A stretch of 51,151 bases of DNA from a virus. Made by a program: the position numbers and the translations under genes. The notes beneath the pieces are model-generated. The model was not told the origin of the DNA and did not search any database. It worked only from the letters and a program-made list of their open reading frames with translations. The DNA lies in IMG/VR virus record IMGVR_UViG_3300046170_000002, positions 1 through 51,151 of that record; one strand, given 5' to 3'. Positions 23,846 through 32,663 of the stretch are shown one piece after another; the stretch's first letter is position 1; every line of letters starts with the position of its first letter.

Positions 23846-23878
23846 AACGAACTATTAACTAAACCGTAGGAGGTAAAT

Positions 23879-24292
23879 ATGATAGTAGAAGGAACTGCGT
23901 ATTGGGCAAGTATTAAAGAGCCTAATACCACATTTGAACCTATGTACACAGTCAACTTAGTTGTTGATGAAGAGACTGCAAGTGACTTTGCAACTCGTGG
24001 ACATACCATTAAGCAGATGGACGAAGGTTCTGCTATAGTAATCAAACGTAAAGTCAATGGACCAAATGGAATGGTCAGGGTTGCACCTAGATTACTAGAC
24101 CAAAACAAACAGGAAGTTAATCTTGCTGTAGGTAATGGTTCTAAGGTCAGAGTCCAATACAATGAATACGATTGGGAGTATGCAGGTAAGGCAGGGAAAG
24201 GTCTTGACTTACAAGCTGTTCAGATTGTAGACTTGGTAGAGTATAAATCATCTGATGGCTCTGAATTTTTTGACGATGACGAGGAATTTTAA
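23879..24292 (+). CDS. Single-stranded DNA-binding protein
   Basis: A 137-residue protein with an OB-fold-like beta pattern (GTAYWASIKEPNTTFEPMYT, KVRVQYNEYDWEY) and an acidic C-terminal tail ending DDDEEF. A terminal Phe on an acidic tail is the hallmark of phage SSBs such as T7 gp2.5, where it recruits polymerase and helicase. RBS GGAGG lies six bases upstream. First gene of the replication block, followed by a coupled small gene and the primase-helicase. Confidence 0.78.
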   Translation: MIVEGTAYWASIKEPNTTFEPMYTVNLVVDEETASDFATRGHTIKQMDEGSAIVIKRKVNGPNGMVRVAPRLLDQNKQEVNLAVGNGSKVRVQYNEYDWEYAGKAGKGLDLQAVQIVDLVEYKSSDGSEFFDDDEEF

Positions 24293-24293
24293 T

Positions 24294-24557
24294 ATGATTA
24301 TTACTATTAAAAATGATGACGGTGAATCAGTCTATGATGTTTCAAAGATTGAAGATGAGCAGAAAAGAGCAGGTGCTAATGTATCTATCAGTAAGATAGG
24401 TACTTTGAATGTGTTGGTCGAAGCTTTGAACTATGCTTCACAAGGTCATCAAAATAATCTTGAAGCTGTGCTAAAGGAAAGTCCTGAAGCAGTAGTTGAA
24501 CAAGATGATAAAGAAGAAACTTCAACCGAAGAGGAATCTTTAAACGAGGTATCTTAA
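24294..24557 (+). CDS. Small protein coupled to SSB, 87 residues
   Basis: Start ATG 24294 (MIITIKNDDGESVYDVSKIE), one base after the SSB stop with GAGGAA upstream, is preferred over 24255. It has helical GTLNVLVEALNYASQGHQNN and a long acidic C-terminal tail (EEETS/EEESL type). The acidic tail could mimic DNA or contact replication proteins. Function unknown. Confidence 0.58.
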   Translation: MIITIKNDDGESVYDVSKIEDEQKRAGANVSISKIGTLNVLVEALNYASQGHQNNLEAVLKESPEAVVEQDDKEETSTEEESLNEVS

Positions 24558-24565
24558 TATAACTC

Positions 24566-24587
24566 GGCTAGGTGTAAAAGCCTAGCC
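24566..24587 (+). terminator. GC-rich hairpin between replication genes
   Basis: GGCTAGG (24566-24572) and CCTAGCC (24581-24587) form a perfect 7-bp stem with an 8-base loop, followed by ACATTTCT. The weak T-tract suggests a pause, processing or partial termination site before the primase-helicase. Confidence 0.55.
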
Positions 24588-24607
24588 ACATTTCTAATGG
24601 AGATAGA

Positions 24608-26272
24608 ATGCAACAAGAAAGAACTCAATTTATTAAACACAAATTACCCTGCCCTAAATGTAGTAGCAGTGATGCTGTATCTCTCAATGAGAATGGCTCT
24701 GCTAAATGCTTTAGTTGTAATACATTCTTTACAGACTATGAGAATGAATCAACAGGAAAGGTAATTGAAATGACAAGTAAACCCAAACCCGATAACACAT
24801 TTCTTACATCATACACTGGTGCTTATGGTGCTTTGACTGACAGAGGTATCTCTGAAAACACAGCAACTAAGTTTGGTGTTAAGATAGTCAAGGATAGAAA
24901 CAATAATGTTGCCCAACATATTTACCCATACTTTAATGGTAATGAAGTTGTTGGTACTAAGACAAGGTTTGTATCTAACAAAGGCTTCACATGTAATGGA
25001 ACATTCGAGGACACAGGTTTGTTTGGAGAACAACTGTGTGGAAACACAGGTGGTAAGTACCTGACTATTACCGAAGGAGAGTGTGATGCTATGGCAGTAC
25101 ATGAACTCTTCCAAGGTAAGTGGTCGGTAGTATCTTTAAAGCGTGGGGCTTCCTCTGCTGTTAGAGATATACGAGAGAGTATTGAATTTGTAGAATCATT
25201 TGATAATGTAGTTCTATGTTTTGATAATGACAAGGCAGGTAAAGATGCAGCTAAAGCTGTAGCTAAAATACTTAAGCCTAACAAAACTAGAATCATGTCA
25301 TTCCCAAATGGATTCAAAGATGCAAACGAAATGCTTAAACAGAAGAAGTTCCAAGAGTTTACCCAAGCTTGGTGGAACTCTAAAACATACACTCCTTCAG
25401 GTATCATGGAGCTATCATCTCAAAAGAATGATTGGCTACATAGAGAAGAGAAAGAGAGTATTGCATATCCTTGGGAGGGACTGAACAAGAAACTCTATGG
25501 TATGCGTAAAGGAGAACTGGTAACACTTACAGGTGGTACAGGTCTCGGTAAGTCTAGTGTGACAAGAGAACTAGAACACTGGCTTATTAAGAATACAGAA
25601 GACAATGTAGGTATCGTAGCACTTGAAGAGAACTGGCTAAGAACTGCTGATGGTATTTTATCTATCGAAGCTAACGACAGGATATACTTATCAGAGAAGC
25701 GTAAGAATTATACAGACGATGACCTCATGAGTTTGTTTGATAAGACTATACCTGAAGGTAGAGTGTTTATCCATTCTCATTTAGGTGCTACTGACATTGA
25801 TGATATCTTTGCCAAGCTTAGATATATTATTGTAGGATGTGAATGTAAATGGGTCGTAGTTGACCACTTACATATGCTTGTCAATGTTCTTCATGAAGGT
25901 GATGAAAGACGTGGTATTGATATGCTAATGAATAGATTACGTAGTCTTGTTGAAGAGACTGGTGTAGGTATGATATTAGTATCTCACTTACGTAGAGCAG
26001 CAGGTGATAAAGGACATGAGCAAGGTATCGAAGTATCATTGTCCCACCTTAAAGGCTCACAAGGTATAGCACAGCTATCGGATTGTGTAATTGCACTGGA
26101 AAGAAATCAACAGGCAACTAATCCGGAAGAAGCTAACACCACAAAAGTAAGGGTACTAAAGTCTAGATATACAGGGGACACAGGATTAGCTTGTGGTCTC
26201 CGATATAATTCTGATACAGGTAGACTTTTTGAAGTATCAGAGGAGGAAACATTTGACAATGAACAATTCTAA
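24608..26272 (+). CDS. Primase-helicase (T7 gp4-like)
   Basis: A 554-residue bifunctional protein. The N-terminal zinc ribbon has CPKC near residue 15 and CFSC near 35. A Toprim primase core has TITEGECDAMAV and the metal-binding LCFDNDKAG. The RecA-like DnaB-type helicase has Walker A TGGTGLGKSS, Walker B KWVVVDHLHM, and VSHLRRA. It unwinds DNA 5' to 3' and makes primers at the fork. Ends overlapping the polymerase gene by 14 bases. About the same length as T7 gp4 (566). Confidence 0.93.
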   Translation: MQQERTQFIKHKLPCPKCSSSDAVSLNENGSAKCFSCNTFFTDYENESTGKVIEMTSKPKPDNTFLTSYTGAYGALTDRGISENTATKFGVKIVKDRNNNVAQHIYPYFNGNEVVGTKTRFVSNKGFTCNGTFEDTGLFGEQLCGNTGGKYLTITEGECDAMAVHELFQGKWSVVSLKRGASSAVRDIRESIEFVESFDNVVLCFDNDKAGKDAAKAVAKILKPNKTRIMSFPNGFKDANEMLKQKKFQEFTQAWWNSKTYTPSGIMELSSQKNDWLHREEKESIAYPWEGLNKKLYGMRKGELVTLTGGTGLGKSSVTRELEHWLIKNTEDNVGIVALEENWLRTADGILSIEANDRIYLSEKRKNYTDDDLMSLFDKTIPEGRVFIHSHLGATDIDDIFAKLRYIIVGCECKWVVVDHLHMLVNVLHEGDERRGIDMLMNRLRSLVEETGVGMILVSHLRRAAGDKGHEQGIEVSLSHLKGSQGIAQLSDCVIALERNQQATNPEEANTTKVRVLKSRYTGDTGLACGLRYNSDTGRLFEVSEEETFDNEQF

Positions 26273-27992
26273 AATAATATTTGACATAGAAGCTGATGGG
26301 TTAAATCCTAATAATGTATGGTGTATTGTAGCCAAAGAACTAAATGGCACCTCACATACATTTGATAACACACAGATAGAAGAAGGTATTAAATTCTTAC
26401 AAGAAGCTGACACACTCATAGGTCACAACATTATAGGCTATGATATACCTGTACTAGAAAAACTTTATAGTGCTAAGTTTAATTGTAAGATAGAAGATAC
26501 ACTTGTTATGTCAAGACTATTCAATCCTGTTCGTGAGAACGGACATAGTTTGAAAGCTTGGGGTTGGCGTGTTGGTTGTTTAAAACAAGAACAACCTGAA
26601 GACTTTGATTCCTATACTCCTGAAATGTTAGAGTATTGTATTCAAGATGTTAAACTAAATGAAGCTGTGTATAATTACCTTATTAATGAGGGTAAAATAT
26701 TCAGTAAAGAATGTATAGATTTAGAACATCGTGTAGCTAAGATAATGAAAGAGCAAGAGAAGACTGGTTTCTTTTTTAATACTCAACAAGCTATGGAACT
26801 TCTTGCTGAACTAAAAGCAAAGCAACTTGCTGTTGAAGATGAAGTACATAATACTTTCAAGCCTAAGTTAGTTGATGATAAATTAGTTACACCTTATGTC
26901 AGAAAAGATGGTGAGTTATCTAAACGTGGATTGACTGATGAAGAATATCGTAACTGTATTAAAACTCAAAACGTTGAACCTTTTATGAGACTGAAGTTAG
27001 TTGACTTTAATCTTGGTAGTCGTAAACAAATTGGAGAATACTTAATTGATTTTGGTTGGGTTCCTAAAAAGTTTACACCAACAGGACAACCTATTGTAGA
27101 TGAAGGTACTCTCAAAAAGATTGAACACATCAGAGAAGCTAAGTTGATTGCAGACTTTTTACTATATCAGAAGCGTATAGCACAAGTCACATCTTGGATA
27201 GATGAACTTAAAGATGATAGAGTTCATGGCAGTGTAATACCTAACGGTACTATCACAGGTAGAATGACACATAGGAATCCTAACATGGCACAAGTACCTA
27301 ATGCAGGTAGTCCATATGGTAAAGAGTGTCGTTCATGTTGGACTATCCCTGATGGATACAAACTTGTAGGTATAGATGCTAGTGGATTAGAACTTAGAAT
27401 GTTAGCACATTACATGGATGACTCTGATTATATTGAAGAAGTTATCAACGGTGATATACATACGACTAATCAAAACCTTGCAGGTCTAAAGACTAGAGAC
27501 CAAGCCAAGACATTTATATATGCTTTGGTATATGGTGCAGGTGATGCTAAGATAGGTTCAGTTGCAGGTGGTGGATTAAAGAAAGGTAAAGAACTCAAAC
27601 AAACTTTCTTCAAGAACTTACCATCACTTAGAACTTTAAAAGATAAAGTACAGAAAGCTTCTGAACGAGGATTCCTCAAAGGATTAGATGGTCGTAAGAT
27701 ATATGTACGTAGCCAACATGCTGCACTCAATACTTTATTACAGGGTGGTGGTGCTATAGTTATGAAGAAAGCTATGTGTATATTACAAGAACTTATAAAC
27801 TTAAATTCTCTTGATGCTAAGTTTGTAGCTAACATTCATGACGAATGGCAGATACAAGTAAAAGAATCTCAAGCTGAATTTGTAGGACAACTAGGAGTTG
27901 AAGCTATTGAGAAAGCAAGTCAACACTTTAACATGCGTTGTCCTTTAACAGGAGAATATAAAATAGGAGAGAATTGGTATGAAACTCATTAA
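26259..27992 (+). CDS. polA: Family A DNA polymerase with 3'-5' exonuclease
   Basis: A 577-residue polymerase. Exonuclease motifs are FDIEADGL (Exo I), GHNIIGYDIP (Exo II) and YCIQDVKLN (Exo III). Polymerase motif A is DASGLELRML, motif B RDQAKTFIYALVYG and motif C NIHDEWQIQV. The residue equivalent to E. coli Pol I Phe762 is Tyr, as in T7. There is no 5' nuclease domain, as expected in phages. Start ATG 26259 (MNNSKIIFD) follows GGAGGAAAC. Overlaps the next gene by 14 bases. Confidence 0.93.
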   Translation: MNNSKIIFDIEADGLNPNNVWCIVAKELNGTSHTFDNTQIEEGIKFLQEADTLIGHNIIGYDIPVLEKLYSAKFNCKIEDTLVMSRLFNPVRENGHSLKAWGWRVGCLKQEQPEDFDSYTPEMLEYCIQDVKLNEAVYNYLINEGKIFSKECIDLEHRVAKIMKEQEKTGFFFNTQQAMELLAELKAKQLAVEDEVHNTFKPKLVDDKLVTPYVRKDGELSKRGLTDEEYRNCIKTQNVEPFMRLKLVDFNLGSRKQIGEYLIDFGWVPKKFTPTGQPIVDEGTLKKIEHIREAKLIADFLLYQKRIAQVTSWIDELKDDRVHGSVIPNGTITGRMTHRNPNMAQVPNAGSPYGKECRSCWTIPDGYKLVGIDASGLELRMLAHYMDDSDYIEEVINGDIHTTNQNLAGLKTRDQAKTFIYALVYGAGDAKIGSVAGGGLKKGKELKQTFFKNLPSLRTLKDKVQKASERGFLKGLDGRKIYVRSQHAALNTLLQGGGAIVMKKAMCILQELINLNSLDAKFVANIHDEWQIQVKESQAEFVGQLGVEAIEKASQHFNMRCPLTGEYKIGENWYETH

Positions 27993-28302
27993 AGAAAAAT
28001 CATCCAGTAGAAAAGGAGACCTAGCAGAATACTATGCTGTAACTTGGTTATGGGATAATGGATACGAAGTATTTAGAAACTGTGGATGTGATGGGTTCAT
28101 TGACTTAGTAGTCAGAGACCCTGAAGGTATGGTACAATTAGTCGATGTTAAAACAGCAGGTATAAAAAGAAGAAAAAATAAACGTGCTATTTGGCAATCA
28201 AAATCAACAAGAACTCCGGAACAAGTAAAGGCAGGTGTAAGGTTTTTACTATTCATTCCTGAGACAAGAAAATTAAGGTGGGTAAATCATCGTGGAAAAT
28301 AA
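27979..28302 (+). CDS. PD-(D/E)XK nuclease, Holliday-resolvase-like, 107 residues
   Basis: RKGDLAEYYAVTWLWDNGYE followed by FIDLVVRDPEGMVQLVDVKT gives the fold's Glu in helix 1, then an Asp, then a D-x-K catalytic triad, in the order typical of small archaeal-Hjc-like or VRR-like nucleases. A basic KRRKNKRAIWQSKS follows. Likely acts on recombination or replication intermediates. Placed between the polymerase and a second nuclease with overlaps on both sides. Confidence 0.72.
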   Translation: MKLIKEKSSSRKGDLAEYYAVTWLWDNGYEVFRNCGCDGFIDLVVRDPEGMVQLVDVKTAGIKRRKNKRAIWQSKSTRTPEQVKAGVRFLLFIPETRKLRWVNHRGK

Positions 28303-29098
28303 AAAAGAGATTGACAAAACTGAATTAGATAGCTATAATAAATTTACGTCTGAGTCAGGACATTGGTATACTCAAGAGGGTGAACCAATGTATACTATCA
28401 TCGGTGCTAATGGTAAGGAAAGAAACACAACTCTTAGAGATGCTAAGAAAGAAAACTTAGTTCCTTCTGTTACTACCATACTAGGTATGATAGCTAAACC
28501 TTCATTAGAAAACTGGAAAATAAATCAAGCACTTAACTCGGCTCTTACTTTAGAGAGATACGAGGGAGAATCTCTTGACTCTTTTTCTTACAGATGTAAA
28601 CATGATTCTAAAAAGATAGGTATGGAAGCTGCCAAACAAGGTACTAAAATACACTATCAAATTGAGAAAGGTTTCTTAGGTCTAGGTCAAACAAAACCTT
28701 ACAAGAAAATCAAAGCTTGGTTAGATGAAAACTATCCTGATGAAGAATGGATTGCAGAAGATTCTTTCTGTGCTGATTCAGGGTATGGTGGTAAGATAGA
28801 TTTATATTCTAAGTCTGGTATCTTTGTAGACTTTAAAACTAAGGATAACTTAGAAGGCAAAGACCCATCTAAATTAGTGTATGACGAACATGGTATGCAG
28901 TTGTCTGCTTATGCACAGGGTTGTGGCTTTGATAATCCACAGAGAGTTTCTATCTTTGTTGATAGGAAAGATACAGGATTAATTTCTTGTCATATATGGG
29001 ATGATGAATCTCACGACAGACATTTGAATATGTTTAATAGTATCTTAACATATTGGAAGCTAGTTAAGAACTACGATTCTTCTATTGATAATGCCTAG
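28292..29098 (+). CDS. PD-(D/E)XK exonuclease (RecB/Cas4-like), 268 residues
   Basis: Starts at GTG 28292 with AAGGTGGG upstream, overlapping the previous gene. An N-terminal VPSVTTILGMIAKPSLENWK is typical of phage exonucleases. AKQGTKIHYQIEKGF gives the His and Glu of the RecB motif. GYGGKIDLY and IFVDFKTKD supply the catalytic Asp, Asp and Lys, and MQLSAYAQG the QxxxY motif. It could degrade host DNA or act in recombination, the role T7 gp6 fills. Confidence 0.82.
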   Translation: MENKKEIDKTELDSYNKFTSESGHWYTQEGEPMYTIIGANGKERNTTLRDAKKENLVPSVTTILGMIAKPSLENWKINQALNSALTLERYEGESLDSFSYRCKHDSKKIGMEAAKQGTKIHYQIEKGFLGLGQTKPYKKIKAWLDENYPDEEWIAEDSFCADSGYGGKIDLYSKSGIFVDFKTKDNLEGKDPSKLVYDEHGMQLSAYAQGCGFDNPQRVSIFVDRKDTGLISCHIWDDESHDRHLNMFNSILTYWKLVKNYDSSIDNA

Positions 29099-29528
29099 AA
29101 GAGTACCAAGAAAACCTAGACCTAAAAAGACTGGAGTACCGAAAGGATATGATAGTATTTGGGAATATGAAATACATCAGACTCTTCTTAAAGATTGGAA
29201 ACATCATTGGGATAACATAGACTATATTGTTAAGCATAAGTATGAGCCTGACTTTGTTAAGATAATAGATAACAAAACTATTTTAATTGAAGCTAAAGGT
29301 AGGTTTTGGGATTACGCAGAGTTTAGTAAGTACATACATATAAGGGAGGCTTTGCCTGAAGATTATGAATTAGTATTTTTATTTCAAAAACCTTTTGCAC
29401 CTATGCCTCAAGCAAAGAAAAGAAAAGACGGAACTAAAAGAACTCATGCTGAATGGGCAGAGAAAAATAATTTTAAATGGTATAACGAAGAGAGTTTACC
29501 AAAGGAGTGGAGAAGCAGTGAATTATAA
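29091..29528 (+). CDS. Endonuclease I-like Holliday junction resolvase (T7 gp3 type)
   Basis: A 145-residue protein. GYDSIWEYEIHQTLL gives the catalytic Glu in the helix, and KYEPDFVKIIDNKTILIEAK gives PDF (Asp) and E-x-K, as in T7 endonuclease I (Glu, Asp, Glu, Lys). Very basic ends. It resolves branched concatemers before packaging and breaks host DNA. Start ATG 29091 overlaps the preceding stop. Confidence 0.85.
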   Translation: MPRRVPRKPRPKKTGVPKGYDSIWEYEIHQTLLKDWKHHWDNIDYIVKHKYEPDFVKIIDNKTILIEAKGRFWDYAEFSKYIHIREALPEDYELVFLFQKPFAPMPQAKKRKDGTKRTHAEWAEKNNFKWYNEESLPKEWRSSEL

Positions 29529-29790
29529 ATTCAACGAAGATAAAATATTAAATGAACTAAAAGCTTACGTAGGTAATACGTATGACCAACACTATGCTAA
29601 TGGTAAGTACCAAGCAACTGATATGATAATTGATTCAGGATATGGAGAAGGATTCTGTCTTGGAAACATTATGAAGTATGCTATGAGGTTTGGAAAGAAA
29701 GACGGAAAGAACAATTTAGACTTGTATAAAATTATACATTATGCTATAATAGCTATTTACGTAAACAACAAGGAACAAGATAATGGTTGA
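29518..29790 (+). CDS. DUF3310-like protein, 90 residues
   Basis: A GTG start at 29518 is chosen because of GGAG ten bases upstream and overlap with the previous stop. YDQHYANGKYQATDMIIDSG followed by GNIMKYAMRFGKKDGKNNLD and a hydrophobic helix matches the DUF3310 pattern (HY, a Gly-Asn, KY, R, K, DL). In other phages it neighbours nucleotide enzymes, as here with nrdA. Function unknown. Confidence 0.72.
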   Translation: MNYKFNEDKILNELKAYVGNTYDQHYANGKYQATDMIIDSGYGEGFCLGNIMKYAMRFGKKDGKNNLDLYKIIHYAIIAIYVNNKEQDNG

Positions 29791-31678
29791 AGATAAAATA
29801 GGAACTAAGCCTTACTTAGGAATTGAAATAGACTACGACAAAGAAAAAACATTTGATAAATTTAGTTTAGATACACTCAAAGATAGATATTTTTGGGAAG
29901 GAGAAACACATGCACAAGAAGCATTCGCAAGAGCCTCGGTCTTCGGAGCAACATACAAGAACGAGACAGATTTTGAACTGGCTCAAAGACTTTACAACTA
30001 CGCTTCCTCTCGTTGGTTCATGTTCAGCACTCCTATACTTAGTAACGGGGGTACAAGTCGTGGGCTTCCTATCAGTTGCTTCCTCAATTATGTTCCTGAC
30101 AGTAGGGGTGGTTTATCTGCTCACTATGATGAGAATATATGGTTGGCAAGTTCAGGTGGAGGCATCGGTGGATATTGGGGCGATATTAGGAGCAACGGTA
30201 TTTCAACTACTCATGGCAGTCGTTCTACTGGAAGCATTCCTTTCATCCACGTTGTAGACTCACAGATGTTAGCCTTTAATCAAGGCACAACAAGACGTGG
30301 TAGCTATGCAGCTTACATGGATATAAGCCACCCTGAGATTGAAGAGTTTATAAACATGAGAAAAGAATCAGGTGGAGATATAAACAGAAAGAATCTTAAC
30401 ATACATAACGGTATAAACATTACTAATTCTTTTCTTGAAGCAGTACAGAACGATGAAGACTGGAGATTGATAGACCCTAAAAGCAATGAAGCTGTTAAGA
30501 TAGTTAATGCTAGAGACTTATGGTGGCAGATTATACATGCTAGAGCAGAAACAGGTGAGCCTTACATGGTTAATATTGATGCATGTAATAATGCTTTACC
30601 TCAAAAACAAAAAGACTTAGGTCTTAAAATAAGACAAAGTAATTTATGTTCAGAGATTACTTTACCAACTGATGAAGAACGAACAGCAGTATGTTGTTTA
30701 TCATCCGTAAACTTAGAACACTTTGATGACTGGTCAAAAGATGACTTGTTCATTGAGGATTTAATAACCATGCTTGACAATGTTTTACAGCACTACATTG
30801 ACAATGCAATAGACACAACACAGTTAGGAGAATACAGTGCAAATTTTAAACGCTTTCAAAAATATGTTAAAGAAGGCAAGGAAGGCTTTACCAAGAGTGC
30901 CTACTCAGCGTATCGAGAAAGGAGTCTCGGTCTCGGTGCTATGGGTTTCCATGCTTATCTTCAATCTAGGTCACTTCCTTTCGAAGGGATTTACGCAACT
31001 GGGTTTAACTTTAAGGCATTTACTTACATTAAAGGAAAGGCAAAGGAAGCAACTAAAGAGTTGGCTATTCAAAGGGGTGAGGCTCCTGATATCCACGGCA
31101 GTGGTAAGCGTAATGCTAATCTCCTTGCTATTGCTCCTAATGCTAGTAGTGGGATTATCTGCAGTGGTACTTCTCCTAGTATTGAACCTTACAGGGCTAA
31201 CTGCTATACTCACAAAACTTTATCCGGAAGCTATCAAGTAAAAAATAAATATCTTGAAAAGCTTTTTAAAGGTAAAGGTTTAAAAGGTAAAGAGTTAGAA
31301 AACATTTGGAAAGATATATCAGCCAACGAAGGTTCAGTCCAACACTTAGATTTTCTTACTGATGATGAGAAAGAAATATTTAAAACAGCAAATGAGATAA
31401 ATCAAATATGGATTGTTGAACATGCTGCAAAAAGACAGGAGTTTGTGTGTCAAGCACAATCTGTCAACCTATTCTTTACTATACCTAAAAGTACAGAACC
31501 ACAAGAAGTGCATGATGATTATATGCAGTATGTGAATGATGTACATTGGTATGGTATGAATAAATTAAAATCGTTGTATTACTTTAGAACTAATGCAGCA
31601 AGAAACGTAGAGAATGTAAACACAAAAGTTCCAAGGATTCGTTTAGATGATGTGGAATGTATCGCCTGTGAAGGGTAA
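29783..31678 (+). CDS. nrdA: Class I ribonucleotide reductase, alpha subunit
   Basis: A 631-residue subunit that reduces ribonucleotides. PISCFLN holds the first redox Cys, SNLCSEI the radical Cys with its Asn and Glu, and AVCCLSSVN the partner Cys. LYYFRT gives the two radical-path tyrosines, and the C-terminal ECIACEG gives the regenerating CxxC. The N-terminal ATP cone is absent, as in many phage enzymes, so overall activity control by dATP is lost. Overlaps the previous gene by eight bases and precedes nrdB by nine. Confidence 0.93.
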   Translation: MVEDKIGTKPYLGIEIDYDKEKTFDKFSLDTLKDRYFWEGETHAQEAFARASVFGATYKNETDFELAQRLYNYASSRWFMFSTPILSNGGTSRGLPISCFLNYVPDSRGGLSAHYDENIWLASSGGGIGGYWGDIRSNGISTTHGSRSTGSIPFIHVVDSQMLAFNQGTTRRGSYAAYMDISHPEIEEFINMRKESGGDINRKNLNIHNGINITNSFLEAVQNDEDWRLIDPKSNEAVKIVNARDLWWQIIHARAETGEPYMVNIDACNNALPQKQKDLGLKIRQSNLCSEITLPTDEERTAVCCLSSVNLEHFDDWSKDDLFIEDLITMLDNVLQHYIDNAIDTTQLGEYSANFKRFQKYVKEGKEGFTKSAYSAYRERSLGLGAMGFHAYLQSRSLPFEGIYATGFNFKAFTYIKGKAKEATKELAIQRGEAPDIHGSGKRNANLLAIAPNASSGIICSGTSPSIEPYRANCYTHKTLSGSYQVKNKYLEKLFKGKGLKGKELENIWKDISANEGSVQHLDFLTDDEKEIFKTANEINQIWIVEHAAKRQEFVCQAQSVNLFFTIPKSTEPQEVHDDYMQYVNDVHWYGMNKLKSLYYFRTNAARNVENVNTKVPRIRLDDVECIACEG

Positions 31679-31687
31679 GGAAAAATT

Positions 31688-32221
31688 ATGAGCTTATTAA
31701 CAACTAGAGATTATTATAAACCGTTTGAATACCCATGGATGTATGAGTATTACAAACTACAAAATCAAATGCATTGGATGCCTGAATCAGTTCCATTGCA
31801 CACTGATGTAAAAGATTGGCAGGATGTCACACCTGAAGAAAAACATTTACTGACACAGATATTTAGATTATTTACTCAATCAGATGTAGATGTAGGTGCA
31901 GGATATGTTGACAAGTATATGCCTATCTTTAAGAAACCTGAAGCAAGAATGATGATGTCATCCTTTGCTAACATGGAATCTATACACCAAGATGCTTACA
32001 GTTTATTGTTAGACACTGTAGGTATGCCTGAAATAGAATACAAAGCTTTTGCTGAGTACGAAGAAATGTCTGACAAACATGATTACGTTGGGGAGTTTAA
32101 ACCTTTAAAATCTGATAAAAGAACTATAGCTAAAACACTAGCAGTTTATTCAGCCTTCACAGAAGGGTTGCAGTTATTCTCTAGTTTTGCAATCCTCTTA
32201 AACTTCCCAAGATTTCGGTAA
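31688..32221 (+). CDS. nrdB: Ribonucleotide reductase beta subunit, N-terminal part (frame break at 32216)
   Basis: Carries the first half of the iron-tyrosyl site: an Asp (FTQSDVD) 31 residues before the Glu of NMESIHQDAY, which also holds the His and the radical Tyr four residues after it, as in class Ia enzymes. The frame ends LLNFPRFR then TAA. In homologues the text is FGKMKGMG. Removing the C at 32216 restores FGKMKGMG and a 324-residue protein of normal length. Confidence 0.88.
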   Translation: MSLLTTRDYYKPFEYPWMYEYYKLQNQMHWMPESVPLHTDVKDWQDVTPEEKHLLTQIFRLFTQSDVDVGAGYVDKYMPIFKKPEARMMMSSFANMESIHQDAYSLLLDTVGMPEIEYKAFAEYEEMSDKHDYVGEFKPLKSDKRTIAKTLAVYSAFTEGLQLFSSFAILLNFPRFR

Positions 32222-32663
32222 GATGAAAGGTATGGGACAGATAGTTACTTACTCTATCCGTGATGAGTCTATGCACGTTGAAGCTATGACTAAACTATTC
32301 CGTGAGTTTATCCAAGAGAACATAGAGATATGGACAGATGAATTTAAGGGAGAACTCTATCAGATATGTAGAGACATGGTAGAACTAGAAGACAAGTTCT
32401 TAGACTTAGTATTTGAGATGGGAGACCTTCAAGGACTAACCAAGAAAGATATGTATGCTTACAATAGATACATAGCCGACAGAAGATTACTACAGCTAGG
32501 ACTTAAAACTAATTATGACCAAAAAGAAAATCCACTAGGATGGATTGATGAAGTCATGGGTGTTGAACATCAAAACTTCTTTGAAGGTAGAGCTACAACA
32601 TATATGAAAGCAGGTCTTCGTGGTAAGCAAGACTCTATTACTTTTACGGAGATAGAGAAATGA
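32217..32663 (+). CDS. nrdB: Ribonucleotide reductase beta subunit, C-terminal part
   Basis: Continues NrdB without loss of a residue after the one-base break. SIRDESMHVEAM provides the remaining Glu and His metal ligands. The C-terminus ends in a Phe-, Thr- and Glu-containing tail that in this family binds NrdA. The internal ATG at 32223 is the conserved Met of KMKGMG, not a natural start. No ribosome site precedes it. Confidence 0.85.
   Translation, partial: GKMKGMGQIVTYSIRDESMHVEAMTKLFREFIQENIEIWTDEFKGELYQICRDMVELEDKFLDLVFEMGDLQGLTKKDMYAYNRYIADRRLLQLGLKTNYDQKENPLGWIDEVMGVEHQNFFEGRATTYMKAGLRGKQDSITFTEIEK

Noticed and set aside
30837-31241. Second frame inside nrdA (134 codons)
   Set aside because: Out-of-frame Leu/Val-rich translation of a strongly conserved nrdA region, no ribosome site.
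31688-32663. Split nrdB as evidence of an intron or intein
   Set aside because: Only one base is extra at the break and no inserted sequence separates the conserved parts, so an intron or intein is excluded.
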